DNA of 64,000 nt from Streptomyces spororaveus (GCF_016755875.1 NZ_BNED01000005.1:5904001-5968000); one strand, 5' to 3'. Counted from the stretch's first letter, positions 35,352 to 43,700 are shown. Notes: a model not told the origin generated them from the letters alone. A program made the numbers and translations.

Positions 35352-35370
35352 TTAACCGAGGCTTACCTCA
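35352..35370. promoter_or_regulatory. Iron box (DtxR/DmdR-type) before efeO
   Basis: Read on the minus strand, TGAGGTAAGCCTCGGTTAA matches the 19-base DtxR-family consensus TTAGGTTAGCCTAACCTAA well in the left half and weakly in the right. It lies 69 bases upstream of efeO, placing the efe operon under iron repression. Confidence 0.7.
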
Positions 35371-35435
35371 CCCATACCCCCGCGTACCGTGATTCAGCTC
35401 ATACCTCCTCGCGCCGGACACGGCCCGGTCACGAG

Positions 35436-35462
35436 ACCTCCATGGCAATGCCATGGTGAGGT
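35436..35462 (-). terminator. Hairpin after the heme transporter operon
   Basis: ACCTCCATGGCA and TGCCATGGTGAGGT pair across one central base with a one-base bulge, 10 bases after the hmuV stop codon. Confidence 0.55.
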
Positions 35463-35472
35463 CAAGCGGAGG

Positions 35473-36327
35473 TCAAGCCCGGATGGGGACCACCAGCGGG
35501 GCCCCGGTACGCGGGTGCGGGAGCACCTCCACCGGCTGGCGGTAGACCCGGCTCAGCAGCCCGCCCTCGAACACCTCGGCCGGCGGGCCGTCCGCGGCGA
35601 TCCGCCCGTCGTGCAGCACGGCCGCCCGGTCCGCGTAGGCGGCGGCCAGCCCCAGATCGTGCAGGACGACGACGACCGCGTCCCCGGCCGCGGCCCGCTC
35701 CCGGCAGATGCGCAGCACGAGCTCCTGATGGCGCAGGTCCAGGGCGGCGGTCGGCTCGTCGAGCAGCAGCAGCGGGGCCCGCTGGGCCAGTACGCGGGCC
35801 AGCGCGACCCGGGCCCGCTCGCCACCGGAGAGGGCGGAGAAGGGGCGCGCGGCGAAGTCCGTGACCTCGGTGGCGGCCATGGCGAGGGCCACCGCCTCCT
35901 CGTCGGCCTCGGCGAGCGGGGTGCCGGCCCAGGGCGCGCGGCCCATCCGTACGACGTCCTCCACCGGAAAGGGGAAGGACAGTGCGGCCGACTGGGGGAG
36001 TACGGAGCGGCGCAGCGCGAGATCCGGCGCGCTCCAGTCGCCCACCGGGCGGCCGTCGATCCGGATCACCCCGGAGGCGGCGGGCAGGTCGGCGGCGAGC
36101 GCGCCCAGCAGTGTGGACTTGCCGGCGCCGTTCGGGCCGACGAGCGCCAGCACCTCGCCGGCCCGGGCGGTCAGGTCGATCCCGGCGAGCACCTCGCGCT
36201 GCCCGAGCCGCAGGTGCAGGTCCACGGCCTCGGCGACGGCGTCGCCGGGGGCGGGCCGGGCCGGTACGGTCCTGCGCGCGCGGGTGAGGAGCCCGGTCGT
36301 GAGCAGCCCCGACAGCCTGCCGGTCAT
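35473..36327 (-). CDS. hmuV: Heme ABC transporter ATP-binding protein
   Basis: The product has 284 residues from an ATG behind AAGGAGG. Walker A is GPNGAGKST, the signature is LSGGERARVALARVL, Walker B LLLLDEPTAALD and the switch His in VVLHDLGLA. PQSAALSFPFPVEDVVRMGR is typical of heme and siderophore importers. Its start overlaps the permease stop (ATGA). It powers heme uptake through HmuU. Confidence 0.92.
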   Translation of the reverse strand: MTGRLSGLLTTGLLTRARRTVPARPAPGDAVAEAVDLHLRLGQREVLAGIDLTARAGEVLALVGPNGAGKSTLLGALAADLPAASGVIRIDGRPVGDWSAPDLALRRSVLPQSAALSFPFPVEDVVRMGRAPWAGTPLAEADEEAVALAMAATEVTDFAARPFSALSGGERARVALARVLAQRAPLLLLDEPTAALDLRHQELVLRICRERAAAGDAVVVVLHDLGLAAAYADRAAVLHDGRIAADGPPAEVFEGGLLSRVYRQPVEVLPHPRTGAPLVVPIRA

Positions 36328-37688
36328 GCCCAGCCTCCTTGCTTGCGACGGGTGCGGCGCAGCAGCCAGAAGAAGAACGGGCTGCCGAGCAGGGCGGTCA
36401 GTACACCGAGGGGCAGCTCGGCGGGCTGGGCGAGGGTCCGGGCGGCCAGGTCGCCCGCGACCAGGACGACGGCGCCGGCGAGGGCGCTGCCGGGGACCAG
36501 GAAGCGGTGGCCGGGGCCGTTGGCCATGCGCAGCAGGTGCGGGACGAGCAGGCCGATGAAGGTGATGACACCGGCGACGGCGACGGCGGCCGCGGTGAGC
36601 AGCGCGACGACCAGGATGAGGGCCAGGCGCAGCCGTTCGACGTCGATGCCGAGGTGGCGGGCGGGCCGTTCGCCGAGGGAGAGGAGATCGAGCCGGCGGG
36701 AGTAGAGCGGGGCGACGAGCAGGCCGGCGACGGCGCAGGGCAGCACGGCGAGGACCTTGGGCCAGGTGGCCTGGGCGAGGGAGCCGAGCTGCCAGAAGGT
36801 GATCTGGTTGACCTGGCCGCTGTCCGCGAAGAAGACGAACAGGCCGATGAGGGCGCCGGCGAAGGCGTTGACGGCGATGCCGGTGAGGATGAGGGTGACG
36901 ACCTCCGTCCGCCCGCCGTTGCGGGAGAGCAGGTAGACCGAGCTGACGGTGGTCAGGCCCGCGACGAACGCGCAGACGGTGATCGTCCAGTTGCCGAAGA
37001 AGCTGAGGCCGAGGCCGATGGCGGCGACCGCGCCGACGGCGGCGCCGGCCGAGATGCCGATGACGCCGGGCTCGGCGAGGGGGTTGCCGAAGACGCCCTG
37101 CATGAGCGCGCCGGCGCAGCCGAGGCTGGCGCCGACGAGCAGGGCGAGCACGACGCGGGGGAGGCGGACGTTCCACAGCACGCTCTCGCCGACGCGGTCG
37201 AGGGGGGCGCCGCCGAGGCCGAGGTGGTGCCGGACGGAGGCGAGGACGTCGGCGAGGGGGATGTCGTAGGCGCCGACTCCTGCGGAGAGCAGGGCGAGGA
37301 GGGCGAGGGCGGCGACGAGGGCGGTGGTGAGGAGTGCGGGTCTGCGGGTGCGGGTGCGGTCGCGCTCGGGTTTGTGCGGCTCGGGCTTCGCCGTGGTGGG
37401 GGCGGTTCCGCCGGGGCCGGGCGCGCGCCGGGGCGTCTCCTCGGACGCCGAACGTGACGAGGGGTCGGAAAGCTCGACGGCAGTGCGTTCGGCGCCCTGC
37501 GGGGAGCGCCCCGGCACACACCCGGCCCCGTCGGAACCGCGGGGGTGCGGCGGCGCGCTCCCGGTCGCCTCGGAGCTACGTGTGGGTCGCGCTGAAATGC
37601 TCCCGGTCGGCTCGGAGTTGCTTGTGGGTCGCGCCGCGGTTTCGTCGGTGGTGGGCAGGTCCTTGGCTGCCGGGTCGTGGAGGGTCAC
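36324..37688 (-). CDS. hmuU: Heme ABC transporter permease with unusual N-terminal extension
   Basis: The product has 454 residues from a GTG. From about residue 118 to the end it is a normal FecCD/BtuC permease of about 337 residues, with ten membrane segments and the GALMQGVFGNPLAEPGVIGI and GLLVPHLLR blocks. The first 117 residues are Pro/Ser/Thr/Arg-rich with a duplicated SSEATGS/SNSEPTGS unit and should be a disordered cytoplasmic tail. Start choice matters: a GTG at residue 58 is possible but also leaves an extension. It follows hmuT by one base. Confidence 0.88.
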   Translation of the reverse strand: MTLHDPAAKDLPTTDETAARPTSNSEPTGSISARPTRSSEATGSAPPHPRGSDGAGCVPGRSPQGAERTAVELSDPSSRSASEETPRRAPGPGGTAPTTAKPEPHKPERDRTRTRRPALLTTALVAALALLALLSAGVGAYDIPLADVLASVRHHLGLGGAPLDRVGESVLWNVRLPRVVLALLVGASLGCAGALMQGVFGNPLAEPGVIGISAGAAVGAVAAIGLGLSFFGNWTITVCAFVAGLTTVSSVYLLSRNGGRTEVVTLILTGIAVNAFAGALIGLFVFFADSGQVNQITFWQLGSLAQATWPKVLAVLPCAVAGLLVAPLYSRRLDLLSLGERPARHLGIDVERLRLALILVVALLTAAAVAVAGVITFIGLLVPHLLRMANGPGHRFLVPGSALAGAVVLVAGDLAARTLAQPAELPLGVLTALLGSPFFFWLLRRTRRKQGGWA

Positions 37689-37689
37689 C

Positions 37690-38757
37690 TCAGGCGGCCT
37701 TGCCGTAGAGCTGGGTGACCAGGGAGGAGAGGACCTGGTCGGTGCGCGGGCCGTAGTTGAGGAGGACGCCGTCGTCGACCGTGACCACGCGGCGGTCCAT
37801 GCCGGCCGGGGTCTGGGCGACGCCCGGGATCTTCACCAGGCCGTCGATGCCGCCGACCGACTCCAGGCCCTTGGACATGACGAGGATCGCGTCGGGGGCC
37901 GCGGCCGCCAGGGCCTCGCTGGTGATGGGGGTGAAGTCCTTGCCGAGCCCGGAGTCCTTGCCGGTGTCGACCGCGCCGGCCGCCTCCAGCAGTGAGGCGG
38001 CGCCGGAGTCCGAACCGCCCAGCAGGTAGACGGAGGCGGTGCCGCGCAGGTAGAGGAAGGCCACCCGGGGCTTCTTGCCGGAGGTGGCCGGGATGTCCTT
38101 GCGGACGGTGGCGATCCGGTCGGCGGTGCGCTGGTTGAGCTGCGCGCCGGCCTCCTTGACGCCGAGCGCCGCGGCGATCGTGTCGATCCGCCTCGGTACG
38201 TCGTCCAGGGACTTGGCCGGGGTCACCACCAGGACGGGGATGCCGGCATCGCGGATCTGCTGGATCGCTTCCCCCGGGCCGCTGGTGGTCTCCGCGATGA
38301 CGAGGGTTGGACGCAGGGACAGGACGCTCTCGGCGGAGACGTCGTGTCCACGTGTCACCACCGGTAGCCGGGCGGCCTGTTCGAAGGTGGCCGTGATGTC
38401 CCTCGCGACGACCTGCCGGCCGAGACCCAGCGTGTGGACGATCTCGTTGAGGCTGCCGCTCAGCGGGACGACCCGGTCCGCGGAGGTGACCGTGACCTGG
38501 GCGCCGTCGGCCGAGGGCACCGTGACCGGCAGGGCCGGCTGTGGCGCCGGGAGCGGTTCCAGCCGGTCGGGGACCGCGGCTGCGCCGGGGGCGGATGAGC
38601 CCGGGGTGGTGGCCGTACCTCCGCAGGCCGTCAGCGCGAGTGCCAGTGCTGCCACGGCAACTGCGAGGCGGGGGAAGCGGTGTGACGCGGCGGGCGTAGG
38701 CACGAAGGCACCGTCCTGATCGTCCGACTGAGGTTCTGGAGACCGGGGGGTGTTCAT
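37690..38757 (-). CDS. hmuT: Heme ABC transporter substrate-binding lipoprotein
   Basis: The product has 355 residues. After a polar 30-residue N-terminus comes a hydrophobic signal and the lipobox LTAC, with Cys45 lipidated. The mature part is a class III binding protein of the PeripBP_2 type: DRVVPLSGSLNEIVHTLGLG, VSAESVLSLRPTLVIAE and TGKDSGLGKDFTPITSEALAAAAPD. It should pass heme from the HtaA surface proteins to HmuU. The gene diverges from htaA across an iron box. Confidence 0.9.
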   Translation of the reverse strand: MNTPRSPEPQSDDQDGAFVPTPAASHRFPRLAVAVAALALALTACGGTATTPGSSAPGAAAVPDRLEPLPAPQPALPVTVPSADGAQVTVTSADRVVPLSGSLNEIVHTLGLGRQVVARDITATFEQAARLPVVTRGHDVSAESVLSLRPTLVIAETTSGPGEAIQQIRDAGIPVLVVTPAKSLDDVPRRIDTIAAALGVKEAGAQLNQRTADRIATVRKDIPATSGKKPRVAFLYLRGTASVYLLGGSDSGAASLLEAAGAVDTGKDSGLGKDFTPITSEALAAAAPDAILVMSKGLESVGGIDGLVKIPGVAQTPAGMDRRVVTVDDGVLLNYGPRTDQVLSSLVTQLYGKAA

Positions 38758-38772
38758 CCGGTCAGGGTTAGC

Positions 38773-38791
38773 TTAGGTTAGCCTAACCTTG
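38773..38791. promoter_or_regulatory. Iron box (DtxR/DmdR-type) between hmuT and htaA
   Basis: TTAGGTTAGCCTAACCTTG matches the 19-base consensus TTAGGTTAGCCTAACCTAA at all but two positions. It sits 15 bases from the hmuT start and 27 from the htaA start, so one site can repress both divergent transcripts when iron is plentiful. Confidence 0.9.
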
Positions 38792-38818
38792 CTTGCTAGC
38801 CCTGAGGAGGGGGCATTC

Positions 38819-40237
38819 ATGCCCACGAGACCCGTCCGTACGTTCGCCGTCGCCCTGTTGGCGGCCCTGCTGGGTGCCCTGCTCCCGGCGACCGCCGCGC
38901 AGGCGGGCACCGTACAAGGGGGCCGTCTCGACTGGGGCATCAAATCGTCCTTCCAGAGTTATGTCACGGGTCCGGTGGCAAAAGGCGGCTTCAAGCTGAA
39001 GAGCGGTGCCGCCACCGTCGGCGGCAGCCTCTTCCGCTTCCACTCCGCGGCCGGCTCCTACGACCCCGGCTCCGGCACCTTCGAGGCCTCCTACTCGGGC
39101 GGGGTGTCCTTCCAGGGCCACCAGAAGCCCGACGGCGTCCACGAGCTGGACATGACCATCAGCCGCCCGACCGTCAAGATCTCCGGCGGCAAGGGCACCC
39201 TGTACGTGGACGTCTCCAGCAAGGCCAAGGACAGCGGCGCGGTCACCGACCAGTCGCAGGTCGCCTTCGCCTCGCTCGGCGTCGGCGGCATCAACATGAA
39301 GGGCGGCGCCGGCCCGCTGTCCCTCACCAACATCCCGGCCACCCTCACCGCGGAAGGCGCCAAGGCCTTCGCCGGGTACTACGGCGCCGGCACCCAGCTC
39401 GACCCCGTCTCGCTCACCGCCGACGTCAAGGCCGCCCCGGTCGCCGCGCCCGCGCCGTCGGCCCCGGCCGCGCAGCCGAGCGCCACCGCGCAGACCCCGC
39501 AGGCGCCGGGCGCCTTCGCCGACGCCGCCGTCGACTGGGGGGTGCGCCGCACCTTCCGCGAGTACGTCACCGGCTCGGTCGGCCAGGGCGGGTGGACCCT
39601 CGCCGAGGGGGCCCAGGACGGTGGCGCGCTCTTCCGCTTCCCGCAGGGCAAAGGCTCGTTCGACGGGGCGAAAAGCACGCTCGACGCGGCCTTCGCCGGA
39701 ACCGTCCGGTTCACCGGCGCCCACCTCGACCTCACCCTCGGCAGGATGAGCGTGAAGGTGGAGAACGGCAAGGGAATCCTGTCCGCGGACGTCACCACCG
39801 GCGGTGCGACGAAGAACGCCGTCCCGCTCGTGGAGTTCGACGCCGCGGGTCTGAAGACCGAGGGCAAACTGGCCGCCCTGACCGAAGCCCCGGCCACCCT
39901 CACCGAGGGCGGCTCCCAGGCCTTCAACTCCATGTACAAGGCCGGCACCGAGATGGACCCCGTCTCGCTCGCCGTCGCCCTGGACTCCACCGCCCGGCTG
40001 CCCGCCCTGCCCGACCTGGGTTCGACGGCCTCGCCCGCCCCCGCCGCCCCCGCGGCCGCGTCGCCGTCCGCCGGGTCCGCTCCCGCCGCGAAGGCCGAGG
40101 AGTCCTCGGACACCGGGCTCTTCATCGCCCTCGCCGTGGCCGTCCTGGTCCTGGCCGGCGGCGGCGCCTTCCTGGCCGTGCGCAAGCGGCGTACGGCAGC
40201 CGCTGCCTCGCCGGCGCCGACCGACGCGCCCCGGTAG
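38819..40237 (+). CDS. Membrane-anchored heme-binding protein with two HtaA domains
   Basis: From an ATG nine bases after GAGGAGG the product has 472 residues; an in-frame upstream start overlaps the operator and is unlikely. A signal peptide (to about AAQAGTV) is followed by two HtaA domains starting GGRLDWGIKSSFQSYVTG (about residue 38) and AVDWGVRRTFREYVTG (about 237). A Pro/Ala linker and a C-terminal membrane helix (about 433-453) with a basic tail complete it. HtaA domains bind heme through Tyr and His. It should capture or relay heme in the wall to HmuT. Confidence 0.9.
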   Translation: MPTRPVRTFAVALLAALLGALLPATAAQAGTVQGGRLDWGIKSSFQSYVTGPVAKGGFKLKSGAATVGGSLFRFHSAAGSYDPGSGTFEASYSGGVSFQGHQKPDGVHELDMTISRPTVKISGGKGTLYVDVSSKAKDSGAVTDQSQVAFASLGVGGINMKGGAGPLSLTNIPATLTAEGAKAFAGYYGAGTQLDPVSLTADVKAAPVAAPAPSAPAAQPSATAQTPQAPGAFADAAVDWGVRRTFREYVTGSVGQGGWTLAEGAQDGGALFRFPQGKGSFDGAKSTLDAAFAGTVRFTGAHLDLTLGRMSVKVENGKGILSADVTTGGATKNAVPLVEFDAAGLKTEGKLAALTEAPATLTEGGSQAFNSMYKAGTEMDPVSLAVALDSTARLPALPDLGSTASPAPAAPAAASPSAGSAPAAKAEESSDTGLFIALAVAVLVLAGGGAFLAVRKRRTAAAASPAPTDAPR

Positions 40238-40239
40238 CA

Positions 40240-40281
40240 CCCCCTCCCCCTCCCCCTCCCCCTCCCCCTCCCCCTCCCCCT
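40240..40281 (+). repeat. (CCCCCT)7 hexanucleotide repeat between the htaA genes
   Basis: Seven perfect CCCCCT units are followed by degenerate CTCCC/TTCCCC copies up to about 40305. The tract starts three bases after the stop of the first htaA gene and ends about 22 bases before the start of the second. Its length could vary by slippage. Confidence 0.85.
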
Positions 40282-40327
40282 CCCTCTCCCCTTCCCCGTC
40301 CCCCTGGTCCTTCAGGAGTACCCAGTC

Positions 40328-41740
40328 ATGTCGTCCATCCGACGCCCGATCTCCCTCGCGGCCGCGGTCCTGACCGCCGCGGCGCTCGGCGCCACCGCCT
40401 TCGCCCTGCCCGCCACCGCCGCGGGCGGCCCGCCCACCGAACCGATGAAGATCACCGGCGGCACCCTCGACTGGGGTGTGCTCGCCAGCTACCGCGCCTA
40501 CGTGACCGGCATGGCCAAGGGCACCATCACCGTCGCGGACGGGGCCGAGCAGAACAAGGACGGCACCCTGCGCTTCGGCGCGCCGACCGGTGCGTACGAG
40601 CCGGCCAACGGGCACGTGGTGAAGGCCGCCTTCAAGGGCAGCGTCACCTTCTCCTCGCCCGCCCCGCCGGCCGGCCACGGCTTCGAGGTCAAGCTCTCGG
40701 ACTTCCGTATCGACACCGGGACCAAGAAGCTCACCGCGGACGTCACCAAGGGCGGCGCGACCACCCAGGACGTGCCGCTGGCCGCCGTGGCCTTCGCCGG
40801 CCAGACGATGGACAACCTGGGGACCACGCTCACCGCGGAAGCCGCGGACGCCCTCGGCTACCCGGGCTACAAGGACAAGGCGGGCGACCCGCTCACCGCG
40901 AAGCTGCAGTTCGAGAAGCCCGCCCCCGAGCCCACCCCGGAGAACACCACCAAGAACCCGACGCCTCCGGCCGACGACACGCAGAAGGTGCTCAGCGGCA
41001 GGCTGACGTGGGGTGTGAAGGAGTCCTTCCGCACATACGTGCTGAGCGCGGGCTCGATCACCCCGGCCAGCGGCGCCGCCAAGAACGGCGACACCTTCGA
41101 CTTCGCCTTCGGCAAGGGCGACCTGGACGTCAAGAAGCAGAAGCTGAACGCCTCCTTCCAGGGCAACCTCCGCTTCCAGTACGCGGCCCACGGCATCGAC
41201 ATGACCTTCGGCGACCCGCGCGTCGAGGCCACCGGCAAGACCGGCACCCTCTACGTGGACGTCAAGAACGCCTCCGGCGCCAAGACGGGCCTTCGCTTCG
41301 CCACGCTCGACCTGTCGAAGACCGACTACAAGACCAGGAACGGCGTCCTGGCGCTGAACGCGGTCCCGGCGGCCTTCACCGCCGAGGGCGCGGCCGCCTT
41401 CGCCAACGCCACCACCGGGTCCATGTACAAGGCGGGCGACCCGATGGATCCGCTCACCTTCGCCGTGGCGGTGGACAAGGACGCCACCCTGCCGAGCGCC
41501 GGCGGTACGACGGGCGGCTCGAACGGAGGCGCCGCCGGCGGAACCGGCGGCACCACGGGCGGTACGGGCAGCACGGTCGGCGGCGGCTCCTCCACCGGCG
41601 GCTCCGCCGTCGGCGGCAACCTCGCCGACACCGGCGCCGAGATCCCGGCCGGGGCCCTGCTCACCACCTCCGGCGTGGTGATCGCGGCCGGCGCGGGCGC
41701 GGTGTACCTCGCGCGCAGGCGGCGTACGTCCCAGGTCTGA
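40328..41740 (+). CDS. Sortase-anchored heme-binding protein with two HtaA domains
   Basis: The product has 470 residues from an ATG behind CAGGAG. After a signal peptide (to about PATAAGG) come HtaA domains beginning GGTLDWGVLASYRAYVTG (about residue 44) and SGRLTWGVKESFRTYVLS (about 222). A Gly/Thr-rich spacer (GGTTGGTGSTVGGGSSTGG) leads to LADTG at 432-436, a hydrophobic helix and RRRR tail, the LAxTG form of sorting signal used by class E sortases. It is thus probably attached covalently to peptidoglycan, further out than its neighbour. No sortase gene is in the window. Confidence 0.9.
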   Translation: MSSIRRPISLAAAVLTAAALGATAFALPATAAGGPPTEPMKITGGTLDWGVLASYRAYVTGMAKGTITVADGAEQNKDGTLRFGAPTGAYEPANGHVVKAAFKGSVTFSSPAPPAGHGFEVKLSDFRIDTGTKKLTADVTKGGATTQDVPLAAVAFAGQTMDNLGTTLTAEAADALGYPGYKDKAGDPLTAKLQFEKPAPEPTPENTTKNPTPPADDTQKVLSGRLTWGVKESFRTYVLSAGSITPASGAAKNGDTFDFAFGKGDLDVKKQKLNASFQGNLRFQYAAHGIDMTFGDPRVEATGKTGTLYVDVKNASGAKTGLRFATLDLSKTDYKTRNGVLALNAVPAAFTAEGAAAFANATTGSMYKAGDPMDPLTFAVAVDKDATLPSAGGTTGGSNGGAAGGTGGTTGGTGSTVGGGSSTGGSAVGGNLADTGAEIPAGALLTTSGVVIAAGAGAVYLARRRRTSQV

Positions 41741-41759
41741 GCCGTGCTTGAATTCCCGC

Positions 41760-42443
41760 GTGAACGATCTCGACGTGTTGAAGGTCTTCTGCGCGGGTGA
41801 CGGCCGCTTCGGCAACCTGCTCGGCGTCGTACGCGACGGCCGGACCTGCCCCGACGATGCGTCACGGCAGGCGCTGGCCGCCGAACTCGGCTACAGCGAG
41901 ACGGTGTTCGTCGACGACCCCGAGCGCGGGGTCGTCGACATCCGCACCCCCGGCACGCGCATGTCCTTCGCGGGGCATCCGCTGGTCGGGGCCGCGTGGT
42001 TGCTGGACATAGAGGAGCTCCAGCCGCCCGCCGGATCCGTATGGGCCCGGGACGACGGGGAGTTCACCTGGATCACGGCCCGCCCCGAGTGGGTCGAGGG
42101 CAAGCGCACCGAGCAGTACGCATCCGTCGCCGAGGTCGAGGCGCTGCCCGCCCCGCCGCCCGGCGAGGGCTGGCTGTACGCCTGGGCCTGGGAGGACGAG
42201 GCCGCCGGCCGCGTACGGGCCCGGGGCTTTCCGCGCCGCCCCGACGGGATCATCACCGAGGACGAGGCCACGGGCTCGGCCGCGATCCTGCTGACGGCCC
42301 AGCTGAACCGTGCCCTGAACATCACCCAGGGCGCCGGCTCCCAGATCCTCACCGCCCCCGGCCCGGACGGCACGGTGGAGATCGGCGGCCGCGTCCGCTT
42401 CGCCCCGAGCCCTCACCCGGACCCGGACCCGGACCGGATCTGA
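41760..42443 (+). CDS. PhzF family protein (second, short copy)
   Basis: From a GTG at 41760 the product has 227 residues, shorter than typical PhzF proteins. FGNLLGVV, LGYSETVFV with the catalytic Glu, MSFAGHPLVGAAWLL and EDEATGSAAILL are recognisable, while the second domain is abbreviated. It ends in a DPDPD repeat. The 19-base gap after the htaA gene suggests co-transcription, but a role in heme use is not evident. Confidence 0.75.
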   Translation: MNDLDVLKVFCAGDGRFGNLLGVVRDGRTCPDDASRQALAAELGYSETVFVDDPERGVVDIRTPGTRMSFAGHPLVGAAWLLDIEELQPPAGSVWARDDGEFTWITARPEWVEGKRTEQYASVAEVEALPAPPPGEGWLYAWAWEDEAAGRVRARGFPRRPDGIITEDEATGSAAILLTAQLNRALNITQGAGSQILTAPGPDGTVEIGGRVRFAPSPHPDPDPDRI

Positions 42444-42527
42444 CCCACCGCCTCTGGGTATTTCGCGCAGGGGAAGTGAGTACGCCGGCGCTGATGCCGC
42501 CACCGGCTGGCGCGGTGCAATGGCGGC

Positions 42528-42845
42528 ATGACGAAGACTTCGGTGACCCGCCGCCCCGACGAGCGGCGGCAATGGCTGCCGGTGGCGGCGCTCTTCACCG
42601 TGCTGGGCCCGGTGGCCGTGTGGTGCGGCCGGGCGACCTCCTACCTGCCCGGCTTCCCGCCCGGGCTGGTCTGGTTCTACGCCCTCCCGGTGGCGATGGT
42701 GGCCTTCACCTGGATCCCGCCGCGGACCGACGCGCAGCGCGGGCGGCGGCTCGCGGTCGGGAGCGCAGGCTGCCTCCTGGCCTTCTTCTACCCCCACCTG
42801 GTCCTCGTCACGATCCTCACGCTCTGGGGGTTCTCGGGCGGCTGA
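42528..42845 (+). CDS. Small membrane protein of unknown function
   Basis: The product has 105 residues with three hydrophobic segments (about 18-38, 47-63 and 77-100). No conserved motif is apparent to me. It precedes the heme oxygenase gene but is separated from it by the iron-box promoter. Confidence 0.6.
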   Translation: MTKTSVTRRPDERRQWLPVAALFTVLGPVAVWCGRATSYLPGFPPGLVWFYALPVAMVAFTWIPPRTDAQRGRRLAVGSAGCLLAFFYPHLVLVTILTLWGFSGG

Positions 42846-42898
42846 CACGGGGTGCGCAGCGCCGGATCTTTTACCGACAATGCGTCGGGAACTCATTG

Positions 42899-42916
42899 AC
42901 TTAGGCAAACCTAAGT
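42899..42916. promoter_or_regulatory. Iron box (DtxR/DmdR-type) before the heme oxygenase gene
   Basis: ACTTAGG and CCTAAGT form a perfect inverted repeat around CAAA. The site overlaps a TTGACT -35 hexamer (42896-42901), so binding would block polymerase directly. Confidence 0.8.
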
Positions 42917-42977
42917 AGGAAGATCGGGCATGGCGGCACGGCCCGCCGCGCCTGTTTCCTCTTCCTGGAGGTCCGCC

Positions 42978-43625
42978 TTGGACGCCTTCTCTACGGTCAT
43001 CCGCGTCGCCTCGCACGAGCAGCACACCGAGGCGGAGACGTCGACCTTCATGAGCGACCTGCTGGGTGGGCGGCTCGGCGTGGACGCCTACACGCGCTAC
43101 ACCGAGCAGCTGTGGTTCGTGTACCGGGCCCTGGAGGACGCGGCCGAATCCCTCAAGGACGACCCGGTGGCAGGCCCGTTCATCCGGCCCGAGCTGATGC
43201 GCGTGGGCGAGATCGAGCGCGACCTCGCCCACCTGGTGGGCCCGGACTGGCGCGAGAGTGTGGCGGCCCTGCCCGCGACGCGCGCCTACGCCGAGCGCGT
43301 GGCGCAGTGCGCCGCCGAGTGGCCGGGCGGGTACGTGGCCCACCACTACACCCGCTACCTGGGCGACCTCTCCGGCGGCCAGATCATCCGCGACAAGGCG
43401 GAGCGCACCTGGGGCTTCGAGCGCAAGGGCGACGGCGTCCGGTTCTACGTCTTCTCGGACATCTCCAACCCGGCCGCCTTCAAGCGGACCTACCGTGAGC
43501 TGCTGGACGCCATAGCCGCGGACGACCTGGAGAAGCAGCGCATCATCGACGAGTGCAAGCGCGCCTTCGACTTCAACGGCGCGGTCTTCCGCGAGCTGGG
43601 CGAGCAGTTCCCGCTCAGCGCGTAA
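42978..43625 (+). CDS. hmuO: Biliverdin-producing heme oxygenase
   Basis: A TTG at 42978, six bases after CTGGAGG, gives 215 residues, the same length as HmuO of Corynebacterium diphtheriae. An in-frame ATG at 42930 lacks a ribosome site. The proximal heme-ligand His is in ASHEQHTEAE, and the distal helix carries LGDLSGGQIIR. It opens the heme ring in the cytosol, releasing iron, biliverdin and CO. It completes the pathway that begins with the HtaA proteins and HmuTUV and shares their iron-box control. Confidence 0.93.
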   Translation: MDAFSTVIRVASHEQHTEAETSTFMSDLLGGRLGVDAYTRYTEQLWFVYRALEDAAESLKDDPVAGPFIRPELMRVGEIERDLAHLVGPDWRESVAALPATRAYAERVAQCAAEWPGGYVAHHYTRYLGDLSGGQIIRDKAERTWGFERKGDGVRFYVFSDISNPAAFKRTYRELLDAIAADDLEKQRIIDECKRAFDFNGAVFRELGEQFPLSA

Positions 43626-43633
43626 GGGGTGGT

Positions 43634-43677
43634 ACACGACCGGGCCCGGTGCACAGGTGCACCGGGCCCGGTCGTGT
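43634..43677. terminator. Bidirectional terminator between heme oxygenase and map
   Basis: Perfect 21-base arms (43634-43654 and 43657-43677) with a 2-base loop lie between the convergent genes, 9 bases after one stop and 23 after the other. Confidence 0.85.
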
Positions 43678-43700
43678 GCGCGCGGAGAGCGCCGGAACGC

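Noticed and set aside
38789..38818. Upstream start of the first htaA gene
   Set aside because: It would lie within the iron box and has no ribosome site; the ATG at 38819 follows GAGGAGG and begins a good signal peptide.
38783..41815. 1010-codon minus-strand frame across both htaA genes
   Set aside because: Composition is Gly/Arg/Glu-rich noise; the plus strand has clear HtaA domains, ribosome sites and anchors.
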